Assembly: GCF_001044235.1 (NCBI RefSeq)
Contig: NZ_JYNL01000069.1
Coordinates: forward strand, 244,900 to 308,899
Length of the DNA: 64,000 nucleotides
Reading direction: 5' to 3'
From: Mycolicibacterium chlorophenolicum
GTDB lineage: Bacteria > Actinomycetota > Actinomycetes > Mycobacteriales > Mycobacteriaceae
Below are positions 25,919-33,739 of this stretch, in pieces. Within the stretch, counting starts at the first letter, position 1. Every line of letters starts with the position of its first letter. The notes under the pieces were generated by a model. The model was not told where the DNA came from. It worked only from the letters and a program-made list of their open reading frames with translations, and did no database searches. The translations under genes were made by a program, and so were the position numbers.

Positions 25919-26836
25919 GTGCCGTCGATCACCGCCCTCCGCGACCCCGGCCTGAACGCGCCGTCGGGCATCATCGCCGCCGACGGCGACGTCTGGTTCA
26001 CCAACATCGGCGACGATCGCGTGGGCCGGATACACCACGGGACCGTGCAACTCTTCGCCGCGGCTCCGGGTGCAATCCGATTCCCCGCCAACATCTTCCC
26101 CGGGCCCGACGGCCGGGTCTGGTTCACCAGCCTCGGTTCGGACGCCCTCGGCGCGATCGACCCGGGCGCGGCGGATCCGGCGTCGACGATCAGCATGTAC
26201 GCACTGCCCGACGGCAGCCGCCCCGTCGCACTGAAGGCCGGCCCCGACGGGCGAATGTGGTTCTCGCTGCGGGGCATCGACGCCATCGGCTCGCTCGATC
26301 CCCGCACGACCGATCCCGCCGGATCGCTGCGCATCGTCGCCGATCCCGACATCGCCGCTCCCGCAGCGCTGTTCGTCACACCCGAGGGGAGGGTGTGGTG
26401 GGTGAACTCGGTCGCGGGGACGCTCGGCACGCTCGACGTGGCCACGGACACGGTGACGACCCTCGGCGCACTGCCCGCGCTTCCGCGGGCGTGGGCACAG
26501 ACTCCCGACGGCCTGCTCTGGCTCACCACCCGCGAGCCGGCCGGGCTGCTGTCGTTCGATGCGCGCGACCCGGCGGCCACCCTGCGGCATGCGACCGACC
26601 TCCGGCTGCGGGAGCCCGACGGTGTCTGTGCCGGGGAGGACGGTCGGGTGTGGTTCGTCGACACCGCGGCCAACAGCATCGTCGGACACCGCCCGGAGTC
26701 GGGGTCGTGGGAGTTCTTCGGTGCACCGCCGGACGTCGACGGGCCGTTCGACATCAAGCCCGGCCCTGACCCCGCTGTGATGTGGTTCACCAACAAGACC
26801 GGTAACAGCATCGGAGCGCTGAGCGCTAAACCCTAG
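25919..26836 (+). CDS. Vgb-like (virginiamycin B lyase family) beta-propeller
   Basis: 305 residues made of repeated blades with the phrase DGxxWFT or close variants (GDVWFTNIGDDRVGRI, GRVWFTSLGSDALGAI, GRMWFSLRGIDAIGSL, GRVWFVDTAANSIVGH), typical of the streptogramin lyase-like seven-blade propeller. No signal peptide is seen. The catalytic histidines of true virginiamycin lyase are not evident, so a resistance role should not be assumed; many such proteins have other or unknown roles. GTG 25919 starts 24 bp after the upstream gene. Confidence 0.75.
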   Translation: MPSITALRDPGLNAPSGIIAADGDVWFTNIGDDRVGRIHHGTVQLFAAAPGAIRFPANIFPGPDGRVWFTSLGSDALGAIDPGAADPASTISMYALPDGSRPVALKAGPDGRMWFSLRGIDAIGSLDPRTTDPAGSLRIVADPDIAAPAALFVTPEGRVWWVNSVAGTLGTLDVATDTVTTLGALPALPRAWAQTPDGLLWLTTREPAGLLSFDARDPAATLRHATDLRLREPDGVCAGEDGRVWFVDTAANSIVGHRPESGSWEFFGAPPDVDGPFDIKPGPDPAVMWFTNKTGNSIGALSAKP

Positions 26837-26954
26837 GGAGCGTTTGGTCGCTTCAGACTGTGGCTACTCTGAGATCCGGTACGGGGGGTCGTTCCGGCCG
26901 GGGCCACGCATTCATGGCGACCGGCGCGTTGAACAGCGACTCTGAGGAGGGTTC

Positions 26955-27335
26955 ATGACTCAGTTCAAGAGATTCGCAGCAGGTGCGGTAGCTGCCGCAG
27001 CACTGGGATCGGCCATTGTCGGCGTCGGCGCCGGTATCGCTCAGGCGAAGCCGGGGCACGGCAACGACGACATCTGGCTGCCCGGCGACCCGCCGGGACA
27101 CAACCCGTTCGGCCCGCCCGGACAGGTGAAGAACGGTAACCCGCCCGTCCTGGGCCTGACCGGCGTTCCGCCGGGTCAGTGGGGCGACCCGGTCCGCTTC
27201 GGCCTGCCTCCCGTGTGGCGGCCGTGGAACTGGCTCGACCTGGGCATCCGCGACCCGCAGCCACTGGTGTGGAACCCGGGCAGCAACTCGTGGGGCATCT
27301 GGTGGAACGGGTTGTTCATCGGGTACGCCGCCTGA
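26955..27335 (+). CDS. small secreted protein, Pro/Gly/Trp-rich
   Basis: 126 residues. A classic signal peptide (FKRFAAGAVAAAALGSAIVG, cleavage likely after AQA near residue 31) followed by a mature part rich in P, G, W and N (PPGHNPFGPPGQ, WRPWNWLDLG, SWGIWWNGLF). GAGGAGGG lies just before the ATG. Similar small exported proteins are common in mycobacteria and their role is unknown. A strong hairpin follows the stop. Confidence 0.75.
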   Translation: MTQFKRFAAGAVAAAALGSAIVGVGAGIAQAKPGHGNDDIWLPGDPPGHNPFGPPGQVKNGNPPVLGLTGVPPGQWGDPVRFGLPPVWRPWNWLDLGIRDPQPLVWNPGSNSWGIWWNGLFIGYAA

Positions 27336-27350
27336 TTTGTCGTCAGCGTC

Positions 27351-27381
27351 GATGGCCGTCTGGAGAATCCAGGCGGCCATC
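27351..27381 (+). terminator. hairpin terminator after the secreted-protein gene
   Basis: GATGGCCGTCTGG (27351–27363) and CCAGGCGGCCATC (27369–27381) form a 13-bp stem with one mismatch and a 5-base loop, starting 15 bp after the stop codon. There is no U-tract, as is usual for mycobacterial intrinsic terminators. Confidence 0.6.
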
Positions 27382-27444
27382 GGCCGTTCAGGTGTGGCTC
27401 GTTCGTGACCTGACCGCGACCGCCGTCGTGCAGGCTCGGACCTC

Positions 27445-27663
27445 ATGGCAGCCGTCGTGGTGATCTCACTGATGGCGATGTCCGGGTTGCTGGGCTATCT
27501 CGTGGGGCGTCGCGCCACGCGGCGCACGCCGACCTGGCAGCAGCGCATCCAGCGGCCGGCCCTGGCTCGCCAGGCGGTCACATTGATGGCGTTGGTGGCG
27601 GCCAGCCAGCTGCACCGCTCGGCGCACCGCCGGGTGGGCGCTCGCCGGCGCGGTTACCGCTGA
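27445..27663 (+). CDS. small membrane protein, hypothetical
   Basis: 72 residues: hydrophobic N-terminus (VVVISLMAMSGLLGYLVG), then a basic stretch RRATRRTPTWQQRIQRP, a second hydrophobic segment (AVTLMALVAASQL) and an Arg-rich tail. No convincing ribosome binding site. It fits the gap between the terminator and the next gene and the frame looks coding, but the protein is not recognised. Confidence 0.5.
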   Translation: MAAVVVISLMAMSGLLGYLVGRRATRRTPTWQQRIQRPALARQAVTLMALVAASQLHRSAHRRVGARRRGYR

Positions 27664-27686
27664 GCGGGCTCGGGTAGCTTGCCGGT

Positions 27687-28181
27687 ATGCCGCTTCGCTA
27701 TGTCGACCCGAATCGCACACGCGGGCGCTCGTACGAGCGCGGTGTGCGCTTCGGCCGGTCACCGGTCGGGCAGTTGTTCGCACGGCACGTCGCCCGCCGC
27801 ACCGACCCCTACCTTTTCCGGCTGACGGGCGGCCGGGTCAACATGGGGCCGATCATCAACGCGCCGCTGGTGTCGACCGGCGCGAAGTCGGGCCAGCGGC
27901 GCCAGACCCAGTTGACGTACTTCCACGACGGATCCGACGTGATCCTGATCGCGTCGAACTACGGCAAGCGCCGGCACCCGTCGTGGTACTTCAACCTCAC
28001 CGTGCATCCGGAGTGCGAGTTCGGCGACGAGCCGTTCACGGCCACGGAGGTCACCGACCCGGAGGAGTACGCCCGCCTCTTCGCGCTGGCCGAGAAGGTG
28101 TACCCCGGGTACGACGACTACCGCGAGAAGACGTCCGAGACCGGTCGGCAGATCCCGATCATGCGGCTCACTCCGCGCTGA
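27687..28181 (+). CDS. F420/FMN-dependent nitroreductase family (Ddn-like) protein
   Basis: 164 residues of the deazaflavin-dependent reductase family (Ddn-type split beta-barrel). Characteristic stretches: TGAKSGQRRQTQLTYFHDGSD, LIASNYGKRRHPSWYFNLTVHP and EFGDEPFTATEV. Such enzymes use F420H2 to reduce quinones or other small molecules in actinobacteria; the natural substrate here is unknown. The starting ATG is near an upstream CGGGTAGC with only a weak ribosome binding site. Confidence 0.88.
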   Translation: MPLRYVDPNRTRGRSYERGVRFGRSPVGQLFARHVARRTDPYLFRLTGGRVNMGPIINAPLVSTGAKSGQRRQTQLTYFHDGSDVILIASNYGKRRHPSWYFNLTVHPECEFGDEPFTATEVTDPEEYARLFALAEKVYPGYDDYREKTSETGRQIPIMRLTPR

Positions 28182-28194
28182 CCTGGGCAGCGCG

Positions 28195-28509
28195 TCAGTG
28201 GGCCACTTTCAGCCCGACGACGCCGCCGATGATCATCACCACGAAGACCGCCTTCGAAAGAGACGTCGGTTCTTGGCCGCTGACCATGGCGTACACGACC
28301 GTGAGCACGGCGCCGATGCCGACCCAGACCGCGTACGCGGTGCCGATCGGCAGGTCCCGCATCGCGTAGGCCAACCCGGCCATGCTGCTGACCATCGCGA
28401 TGGCGAACACCAGGCTGGGCCACAGCCTGCTGAATCCCTCGGATTTGCCCATCGCCGTCGCCCACACCGCTTCGAGGACGCCCGACACGACGAGCACGAC
28501 CCATGACAT
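28195..28509 (-). CDS. gdx: SMR family guanidinium exporter (Gdx/SugE type)
   Basis: 104 residues, four membrane helices, the normal SMR size. The essential glutamate is Glu13 in SGVLEAVWA, and GTAYAVWVGIGAV with MIIGGVVGLKVAH marks the Gdx/SugE branch, whose members export guanidinium in exchange for protons, rather than the EmrE drug-export branch. A guanidine-III riboswitch lies directly upstream, which strongly supports this function. The ribosome binding site GGGAGA (28516–28521) is 6 bases before the ATG. Confidence 0.95.
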   Translation of the reverse strand: MSWVVLVVSGVLEAVWATAMGKSEGFSRLWPSLVFAIAMVSSMAGLAYAMRDLPIGTAYAVWVGIGAVLTVVYAMVSGQEPTSLSKAVFVVMIIGGVVGLKVAH

Positions 28510-28521
28510 GACGCTTCTCCC

Positions 28522-28563
28522 GGGCCGTCTTGTCGCGCACCGGGTACGGCACCCCTCGTCCGG
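28522..28563 (-). promoter_or_regulatory. guanidine-III riboswitch
   Basis: On the minus strand the leader reads CCGG-ACGAGG (28554–28563), GGT, GCCGT (28546–28550), ACCCGG (28540–28545), a 5-base loop, then GACAAGACGGC (28524–28534). This is almost base for base the guanidine-III (mini-ykkC-unrelated) aptamer solved from Thermobifida fusca, with one extra loop base. CCGG pairs with CCGG and GCCGT with ACGGC to form the pseudoknot. The 3' stem ends at the GGGAGA ribosome binding site, so guanidine binding probably frees translation of the exporter. Confidence 0.93.
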
Positions 28564-28668
28564 AAGCCTCGTGTTAAGGCTCTGTTACGAAGTTCTCACA
28601 GGGCACGTCACCGGGGCAATGTCAGTCTCGTCACCGCTCGATGCCTCACGGTCCGGCCGGAAGCCTCC

Positions 28669-29904
28669 GTGGCACAGTCACAGGCCACTAACATCCCGCG
28701 GGTGACGAGGACGGCGATCCGCAGGGCTCTGGGCGCTGCCGCCATCACCGTGCTCGTCGCCGCCTCGACGGCGCCGAGCGCGACCGCGACCGGACGGTGG
28801 ACAGGTCCGCCGCCGACGACGACGCCGATGTCCGCCCCGGATGCCGCCGCAATCGATGCCGCGGGCGAGCAGATCATCGCCACCCTGGGTGCGAACCTGC
28901 CCGGCGTCTGGGTCGGCGTGTGGGATGCCCGGAAGGGCTATCACCTCGGCGCCTACGGGAAGGCGGCGCTGCCCGACACGGCCGCGACCGTCGACGACCG
29001 CAGCCGCATCGGCAGCATCTCCAAGACCTTCACGACGGCGGCGGCGCTTCGCCTGGTCGACCAGGGCCGACTGTCGCTGGCCTCGACGATCGCGGACGTG
29101 CTCCCCGACCTCGCCGGGCGCCACCCTGCGCTCGCACCGATCACGGTCACCCAGTTGATCGACATGACCTCGGGCATCGCCGATTACGCCAACACGGGCG
29201 CGGTTTTCTCGGCAGTGATCGACGATCCCCGCAGAGTGTGGACGCCCGAGCAGATCGTCGAGCTTTCGCAGAAGATGCCCAATGCGCGACCGGGTACCCC
29301 CGGCTACACGTCGACGGCGACGATCATCCTCGGCGAGATGATCGCCGCTGTGTCCGGTCAGTCGGTCGAGGACGCCATCGACCAGACCGCCGCCGAGGCC
29401 GGTCTGACCCAGACCGCGCTGCCGACCCCGGCGGACGCGACGGTGCCCGCGCCGGCGACGCACGGCTACGTCTTCGACCCCGGCGCCGCGTCGCTGAACG
29501 ACGTGGGCGCGACGGTCGCGCCGGGCACCGACGTCACCGATTGGTCGCCGTCGTGGGGCGGTGCCGCGGGCGGAATGTATTCCACCGTGCGCGATCTGGG
29601 GACGTGGGCCGGGACCGGCTTCGGGTCGACGCTGCTGAGCGAGCAGCTGGGCGCGGCCCGCGTCGGCGGCCCGACGACCGTCCATGACGGCGACGTCTAC
29701 GGGCTGGGTCTGATCCACTGGGGCGACGATTGGGTCGGCCACACCGGCCAGATCATCGGCTGGGAGAGCTTCGCCGCCTTCAACGTGCGGACCGGCGACG
29801 TCGTCGTGATGATGGTCAACGAGACCGGGTCGCTACCGGCCGCGCTCCCGATCCTGCTCGACGCCGCGAATCCTTCACTGCGGCAGGCGTTGAGCGGAGG
29901 GTGA
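28669..29904 (+). CDS. secreted serine hydrolase (beta-lactamase / D-Ala-D-Ala carboxypeptidase family)
   Basis: 411 residues. N-terminal signal peptide (ALGAAAITVLVAASTAPSATA). Class C/DD-peptidase fold with SxxK in IGSISKTFTT, the second-motif tyrosine in GYTSTATIILGEM (Y-T-S instead of Y-x-N) and the third motif as HTGQ, all of which suit a periplasmic penicillin-recognising or esterase-like enzyme. Start is uncertain: ATG 28669 or GTG 28702. It faces away from the gdx gene and its riboswitch across 159 bp. Confidence 0.85.
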   Translation: MAQSQATNIPRVTRTAIRRALGAAAITVLVAASTAPSATATGRWTGPPPTTTPMSAPDAAAIDAAGEQIIATLGANLPGVWVGVWDARKGYHLGAYGKAALPDTAATVDDRSRIGSISKTFTTAAALRLVDQGRLSLASTIADVLPDLAGRHPALAPITVTQLIDMTSGIADYANTGAVFSAVIDDPRRVWTPEQIVELSQKMPNARPGTPGYTSTATIILGEMIAAVSGQSVEDAIDQTAAEAGLTQTALPTPADATVPAPATHGYVFDPGAASLNDVGATVAPGTDVTDWSPSWGGAAGGMYSTVRDLGTWAGTGFGSTLLSEQLGAARVGGPTTVHDGDVYGLGLIHWGDDWVGHTGQIIGWESFAAFNVRTGDVVVMMVNETGSLPAALPILLDAANPSLRQALSGG

Positions 29905-29929
29905 CCCACGCGGCGTGCCGCTGTGCGCA

Positions 29930-30742
29930 TCATGACGCAGACGCCCAGAACCGTTGCAGCCGTTCGGCGACGAGTTCCGGGGCAAGCAGAAGCGGGGCGA
30001 TGTTGCCGGCTCCCGGCAGCGTCTCCGACACGGCGTTGTCCATACGGCGTGCGACGGCAGCCGACTCGCGCGGCGACCATCCCTCCTGACCGCCCTCAGC
30101 AACGAGGAGCAGCGTCGGACAGGTGACGCGCTCGACCTCATGGCGCAGCGAACGCCGGCGGACCATCAGACACCGCATTGCCCGAAGCATCGCGTGACGA
30201 TTGGCGCTTCGGAACGCCGCCATCGTCGTCCGAGCCTGATCGGGTTGCGCGGCAATGGCTTCCGAACCCAGCAGTGCCATGGTGAGGAGGCGGTCGACGG
30301 CCGCGGACCCGAAGACCCGGTAGAGCTGGACGAGTGGGACGATCCGCGTCCACTTCTCGACTGCGCCGAATCCTTCGACCGGCGTCCCGATGGTCACCAG
30401 GGTCCGCACCCGATCGGGTCGCCGGGCCGCAAAGGTAATTCCGATGTGGCCGCCCAGAGCGTTGCCCACCCAGTCGACCGGTTCGGTGATCCCCAGCTGA
30501 TCGAGCACCGCCGCGGCCGCGACCGCACAGTCGTCGATCGTGAAGTCTCGATCGACGGCGTCGCTGCGACCATGATTCGGCGCATCGACGAGGAGCACGC
30601 GGCGGCCCGGGCCGAGCGCGTCGATCACCAGACGCCACGAGGCCTGGTCGACGAACAAGCTGTGCCAGAACATCGCGGCAGGACCGGCTCCGACGTCGGT
30701 CACATGCAGGCGGCCGAGCGGCGTCGCCACCATCGTCGACAT
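29930..30742 (-). CDS. alpha/beta hydrolase-fold protein lacking its catalytic residues
   Basis: 270 residues from ATG 30742, which has GGAGG just upstream. The fold is clear (MFWHSLFVDQASWRLVIDALG, DAPNHGRSD, RVRTLVTIGTPVEGF), but the nucleophile elbow reads GNALGG, with Ala where Ser is needed, the acid region LLVAEGGQEGW lacks the usual Asp, and the final motif is GAGNIAP, with Asn in place of His. All three triad positions appear lost, so it is probably a non-catalytic binding protein. Divergent from a MarR gene with a large palindrome between them. Confidence 0.85.
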   Translation of the reverse strand: MSTMVATPLGRLHVTDVGAGPAAMFWHSLFVDQASWRLVIDALGPGRRVLLVDAPNHGRSDAVDRDFTIDDCAVAAAAVLDQLGITEPVDWVGNALGGHIGITFAARRPDRVRTLVTIGTPVEGFGAVEKWTRIVPLVQLYRVFGSAAVDRLLTMALLGSEAIAAQPDQARTTMAAFRSANRHAMLRAMRCLMVRRRSLRHEVERVTCPTLLLVAEGGQEGWSPRESAAVARRMDNAVSETLPGAGNIAPLLLAPELVAERLQRFWASAS

Positions 30743-30754
30743 GGCCACCTCCAT

Positions 30755-30790
30755 ATACTTCGGAACCCGAAGCTTCGTGTTCCGAAGTAT
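30755..30790. promoter_or_regulatory. MarR operator, 36-bp nested palindrome
   Basis: Perfect 12-bp arms ATACTTCGGAAC (30755–30766) and GTTCCGAAGTAT (30779–30790) enclose a perfect 10-bp palindrome CGAAGCTTCG (30768–30777) with the same centre. It lies between the hydrolase-like gene (start 30742) and the MarR gene (start 30802), where a MarR dimer or two dimers would block both promoters. Confidence 0.88.
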
Positions 30791-30801
30791 CGTCTCGTAC
30801 T

Positions 30802-31266
30802 GTGGGGATGTCAACGGATCCGCCGGCAGACCGCCAGGCGATCGGCCAGCTGCTCGTCAGGCTGCTCCGAGAGTTCCGACGGGAGTTGGGGGTCGCGCGC
30901 GCGGATCGCGGTTACGCCGACGTGCGAGACGTCCACCTGCAGATCTTCGGCAACATCGGCACCGGGAACATCCGGCTGACGGAGCTCGCCGGCCGTGCTC
31001 AGCTCAGCCTGGCGGCCACATCGGAGTTGGTGAACGACCTCGTCGGTCTCGGCTATCTCGCCCGCAGCGCCGACACCCGCGATCGGCGGGCGAAGCTCAT
31101 CATCCTCACCGAGCGCGGACAGCGCCTGATGCGCGACGCCGGGGCCCGGGTGGCCGACATCGAGGCGGCGTGGGCGGGCATCGTCGGCGCCGACCGATTC
31201 GAGGCGGCGTGCGAGGTCTTGCAGGAACTGCTCGACACCGTGGACCCCGACAACGCGCGAAGGTGA
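30802..31266 (+). CDS. MarR family transcriptional regulator
   Basis: 154 residues from GTG 30802 (ATG 30808 is equally possible; there is no clear ribosome binding site, so the message may be leaderless). Winged helix: NIGTGNIRLTELAGRAQLSLAATSELVNDLVGLGYLARSADTRDRRAKLIILTERG, a good MarR fit with the wing DTRDRR. Almost certainly binds the 36-bp palindrome 12 bp upstream and controls itself and the divergent hydrolase-like gene. Ligand unknown. Confidence 0.9.
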   Translation: MGMSTDPPADRQAIGQLLVRLLREFRRELGVARADRGYADVRDVHLQIFGNIGTGNIRLTELAGRAQLSLAATSELVNDLVGLGYLARSADTRDRRAKLIILTERGQRLMRDAGARVADIEAAWAGIVGADRFEAACEVLQELLDTVDPDNARR

Positions 31267-31314
31267 GGGTCGCCGCAACCGCTGCAGTCGAGACGGAATA
31301 CCGCCGCGCCGAGC

Positions 31315-32061
31315 TCATACCGTTCCACGGGCGGCCCACGCGTTGGCGGTGACGGTGAACGGTCCGCCACCAAGGCGATCACGGGCCACGGCTTTGAGGG
31401 CTGCGCGACGATCGCCATCGAGTCGCTGGACGTAGTCGCCGGCGGGACCCACCCCGTACGTGTAGGGCTCCCACCACTCCTCGAATGTCGGGTGCACAAA
31501 CTCGACCGCAAGGGCGACTTCGTCCACATCGCGTAGGCCAGCGGCTTCGAAAAGCTCAGTCAGGTGACCTCGGTGCGCGCCCGAAAGAAGCGCCTCATCC
31601 TCGCCGCCGGGGTCGATCCGATGAACCGCATCCCAGAACGGCGCCAGTGCGCCGGTAGGGCCGTCCCAGACGCACGCGGCAATGACGCCGCCACGCCGGG
31701 TGACGCGCGCCATCTGCCTGACGGCCACCAGCGGATCCGTCATGAAATGGACGACCAATTGCGCGAGAGCTGCATCGAAAAATGCAGTGGGAAAAGGGAG
31801 TTCCTCTGCGCTACCCAGACGGGCGTCAATGTCGGGAAAGCGCGTGCGGATCGCGTCGATGAACGGCGGTGAAGGGTCGATCGCCGAGACTTCGGCTCCG
31901 ACCGACAACAGATGTGCCGTCAGGGCGCCCGGCCCGCAGCCGACGTCGAGCACCTTGTCGTGTTTGCCGAGTCGCGCGAACGCCACGAACAGCTTCGAAA
32001 GGGGCTCGGCGTATCGGCCCATGAATCGGCCATATGCCTCAGGCGAAACGGCGAAACCCAC
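31315..32061 (-). CDS. class I SAM-dependent methyltransferase
   Basis: 248 residues. SAM-binding motif I VLDVGCGPGALTAHLL, acidic loop AIDPSPPFIDAIR, motif with AEELPFPTAFFDAALAQLVVHFMTD, and MARVTRRGGVIAACVWD, matching UbiE/Methyltransf_11 enzymes. The C-terminal part (VHPTFEEWWEPYTYGVGPAGDYVQRL) is typical of a mycobacterial subgroup of unknown substrate. Convergent with MarR (48 bp apart). Confidence 0.88.
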   Translation of the reverse strand: MGFAVSPEAYGRFMGRYAEPLSKLFVAFARLGKHDKVLDVGCGPGALTAHLLSVGAEVSAIDPSPPFIDAIRTRFPDIDARLGSAEELPFPTAFFDAALAQLVVHFMTDPLVAVRQMARVTRRGGVIAACVWDGPTGALAPFWDAVHRIDPGGEDEALLSGAHRGHLTELFEAAGLRDVDEVALAVEFVHPTFEEWWEPYTYGVGPAGDYVQRLDGDRRAALKAVARDRLGGGPFTVTANAWAARGTV

Positions 32062-32108
32062 CCAGAGAGTCTAGAGCCGACAGCCGAGGCTCATCGCAGT
32101 CACACGAA

Positions 32109-32888
32109 TCAGGATCGACCCATTTGGTCCAGCGCGACACGCAGTGACGTGCTGGGGATCTTGACCAGCCCGCCATAAGGCTGGTCCATCTCGAGCATCA
32201 TGAAGATCGGGCCGGCGAGTGCGAACGCGGCGACCAGCAACGCCGCGATCACGCTCGCGTTGCGCGGTGCGAACAGCCCGAAACTGGCGAAGATCAATGC
32301 CAGCCACGACACCACGACGACGAAGAAAGCCCACGGGAACCGGCTCCCGATTTGTTCGATAGTCGTCCACCGCGACTGCGCGATCGTGTTGGTGGCCTCC
32401 AGCGCGTTGGACCGCAGCCACCGCTGTTGTTCCGTCCGCGGTGACAGGTCGAAGAGGTCTCGCTGGACCAAGTTGATGCCGGCGCCGCTGCCGAGCGCCG
32501 TCAGGGACACAGCGCCGCCCTCCTCCGGCCAGATCTGACCTATTCGTTCTGCCAACAGATCTCTGGCCAGCGCTCGGATGGGCGCGGTCTCCGGCCCGTA
32601 CTCGGCCAGAGTCCGATCGAGCATGATGAATTGCACCCCGGCAGCACGTAATTCGCCCTCTTTCTCGGCGAGTGAGCTGATGGACGAGCCGGTGAGGAGC
32701 CCGAGCACCACTGCCGACAGCGTCCCGAGCGTGGCCATGATGGTCCGAATGGCATCGCGCGACTCGGCGCTCAGGTGCGGATCCGGGAGAACCTTGGCGA
32801 GGAACATCCCTACCAAAGCGCCGCCGAAAATGATGGCGAAGACGACGACGCCGATCAGAACGTCCTTCACCGCGCCCTCGCTCTCCAC
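32109..32888 (-). CDS. DUF4239-like membrane protein
   Basis: 259 residues with four predicted membrane helices: two near the start (VLIGVVVFAIIFGGALVGMFL and the segment around TLGTLSAVVLGLLTGSSISS) and two near the end (FFVVVVSWLALIFASFGLFA and AALLVAAFALAGPIFMMLEMD). The loop between them is acidic and helical. This is the layout of bestrophin-like DUF4239 proteins of unknown role. Start at GTG 32888 or GTG 32870. No partner is obvious. Confidence 0.75.
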   Translation of the reverse strand: MESEGAVKDVLIGVVVFAIIFGGALVGMFLAKVLPDPHLSAESRDAIRTIMATLGTLSAVVLGLLTGSSISSLAEKEGELRAAGVQFIMLDRTLAEYGPETAPIRALARDLLAERIGQIWPEEGGAVSLTALGSGAGINLVQRDLFDLSPRTEQQRWLRSNALEATNTIAQSRWTTIEQIGSRFPWAFFVVVVSWLALIFASFGLFAPRNASVIAALLVAAFALAGPIFMMLEMDQPYGGLVKIPSTSLRVALDQMGRS

Positions 32889-33065
32889 CGCGAGAGCGTG
32901 GAAGAACGTCTGCGGTTGGCCGCCCTCAAAGTACTGCCTGTTGTGCGACTTCAGTCGACGATCGATGAGCTTGGCCTCTGGCCTCAGGGCCGTCAGCGCA
33001 TGGTTGTCGAGTTCCGTGATCGGTAGACGGCTCGGAGATTACCCAGCAGTGCGACGGTTGCCACG

Positions 33066-33710
33066 TCAGCCCGGCAACTCGCCTACCAGAAGATGGGCTG
33101 CGCCCTGGCCGTCGCCCACGCGCTTGTCCTCGATCCGATCAAAGCCTGCCTCGCGGATGGCCGGCACCAGTTCGTCGATGGGACGCAATCGGAATCCGTG
33201 GCGGGTGAAGGGCATCTTCGACATCTGCCCCGGGTCGCCAACACCGAGCACCAGGCGCCCACCCGGCCGCAGCACTCTCGCCAGCTCCTTCAGAGCTGCG
33301 GCGAGGTCCGGTACGAAATAGATCGTGTTGGTCGAGATGATCGCGTCCAGAGCGGAGTCGTCGAAAGGCAAATCCTCCATCCGACCGGAATGAAGACGTA
33401 ATCGGCCACGAGCAATGGGCTCAGAGAACCGGCGTTTCGCCTCAGCGAGCATCGTCTCCGACATCTCGACGCCGTGAACAACCGCGACACCGCGACCGAG
33501 CAGGGTGTCGAGTCCGACCCCTCCTCCGAATCCGATGTCGGCGACGTCGGCGCCTGGTCCGCAATCCGTGGCGGCGACCGCAGCGACCACAACCGACCGG
33601 TTGCCACGGTTGAGGAGGCGTCCGACAGCCCGGCCCGCGAGCCCGGAGGGTTGACCGAGCTGGCGAGCCACCGCGGCAAGCGCACGTTCGGCAATTGACA
33701 TGGCGATCAT
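33066..33710 (-). CDS. class I SAM-dependent methyltransferase
   Basis: 214 residues (ATG 33710, or 33701 with MSIAERA). Motif I is VADIGFGGGVGLDTLLGRG, less usual than GCGxG, followed by VHGVEMSETMLAEAKRRF, RMEDLPFDDSALDAIISTNTIYFV and ELARVLRPGGRLVLGVGDPGQMSKMPF. It resembles UbiE/COQ5-like methyltransferases. Substrate unknown. It stands alone, 177 bp from the DUF4239 gene; that gap holds no gene I can see. Confidence 0.85.
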   Translation of the reverse strand: MIAMSIAERALAAVARQLGQPSGLAGRAVGRLLNRGNRSVVVAAVAATDCGPGADVADIGFGGGVGLDTLLGRGVAVVHGVEMSETMLAEAKRRFSEPIARGRLRLHSGRMEDLPFDDSALDAIISTNTIYFVPDLAAALKELARVLRPGGRLVLGVGDPGQMSKMPFTRHGFRLRPIDELVPAIREAGFDRIEDKRVGDGQGAAHLLVGELPG

Positions 33711-33739
33711 TACACCAGCTCACGCAACCCCTGTGACGC

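Noticed and set aside
25919..26836. Streptogramin resistance gene
   Set aside because: Only the propeller repeats match; the catalytic histidines of virginiamycin B lyase are not evident.
28510..28668. A guanidine-I (ykkC) riboswitch upstream of the exporter
   Set aside because: The sequence fits guanidine-III throughout and lacks the ykkC core.
32889..33065. RNA gene in the gap between the DUF4239 and methyltransferase genes
   Set aside because: No cloverleaf or other structured RNA pattern was seen; no other gap contained a tRNA either.
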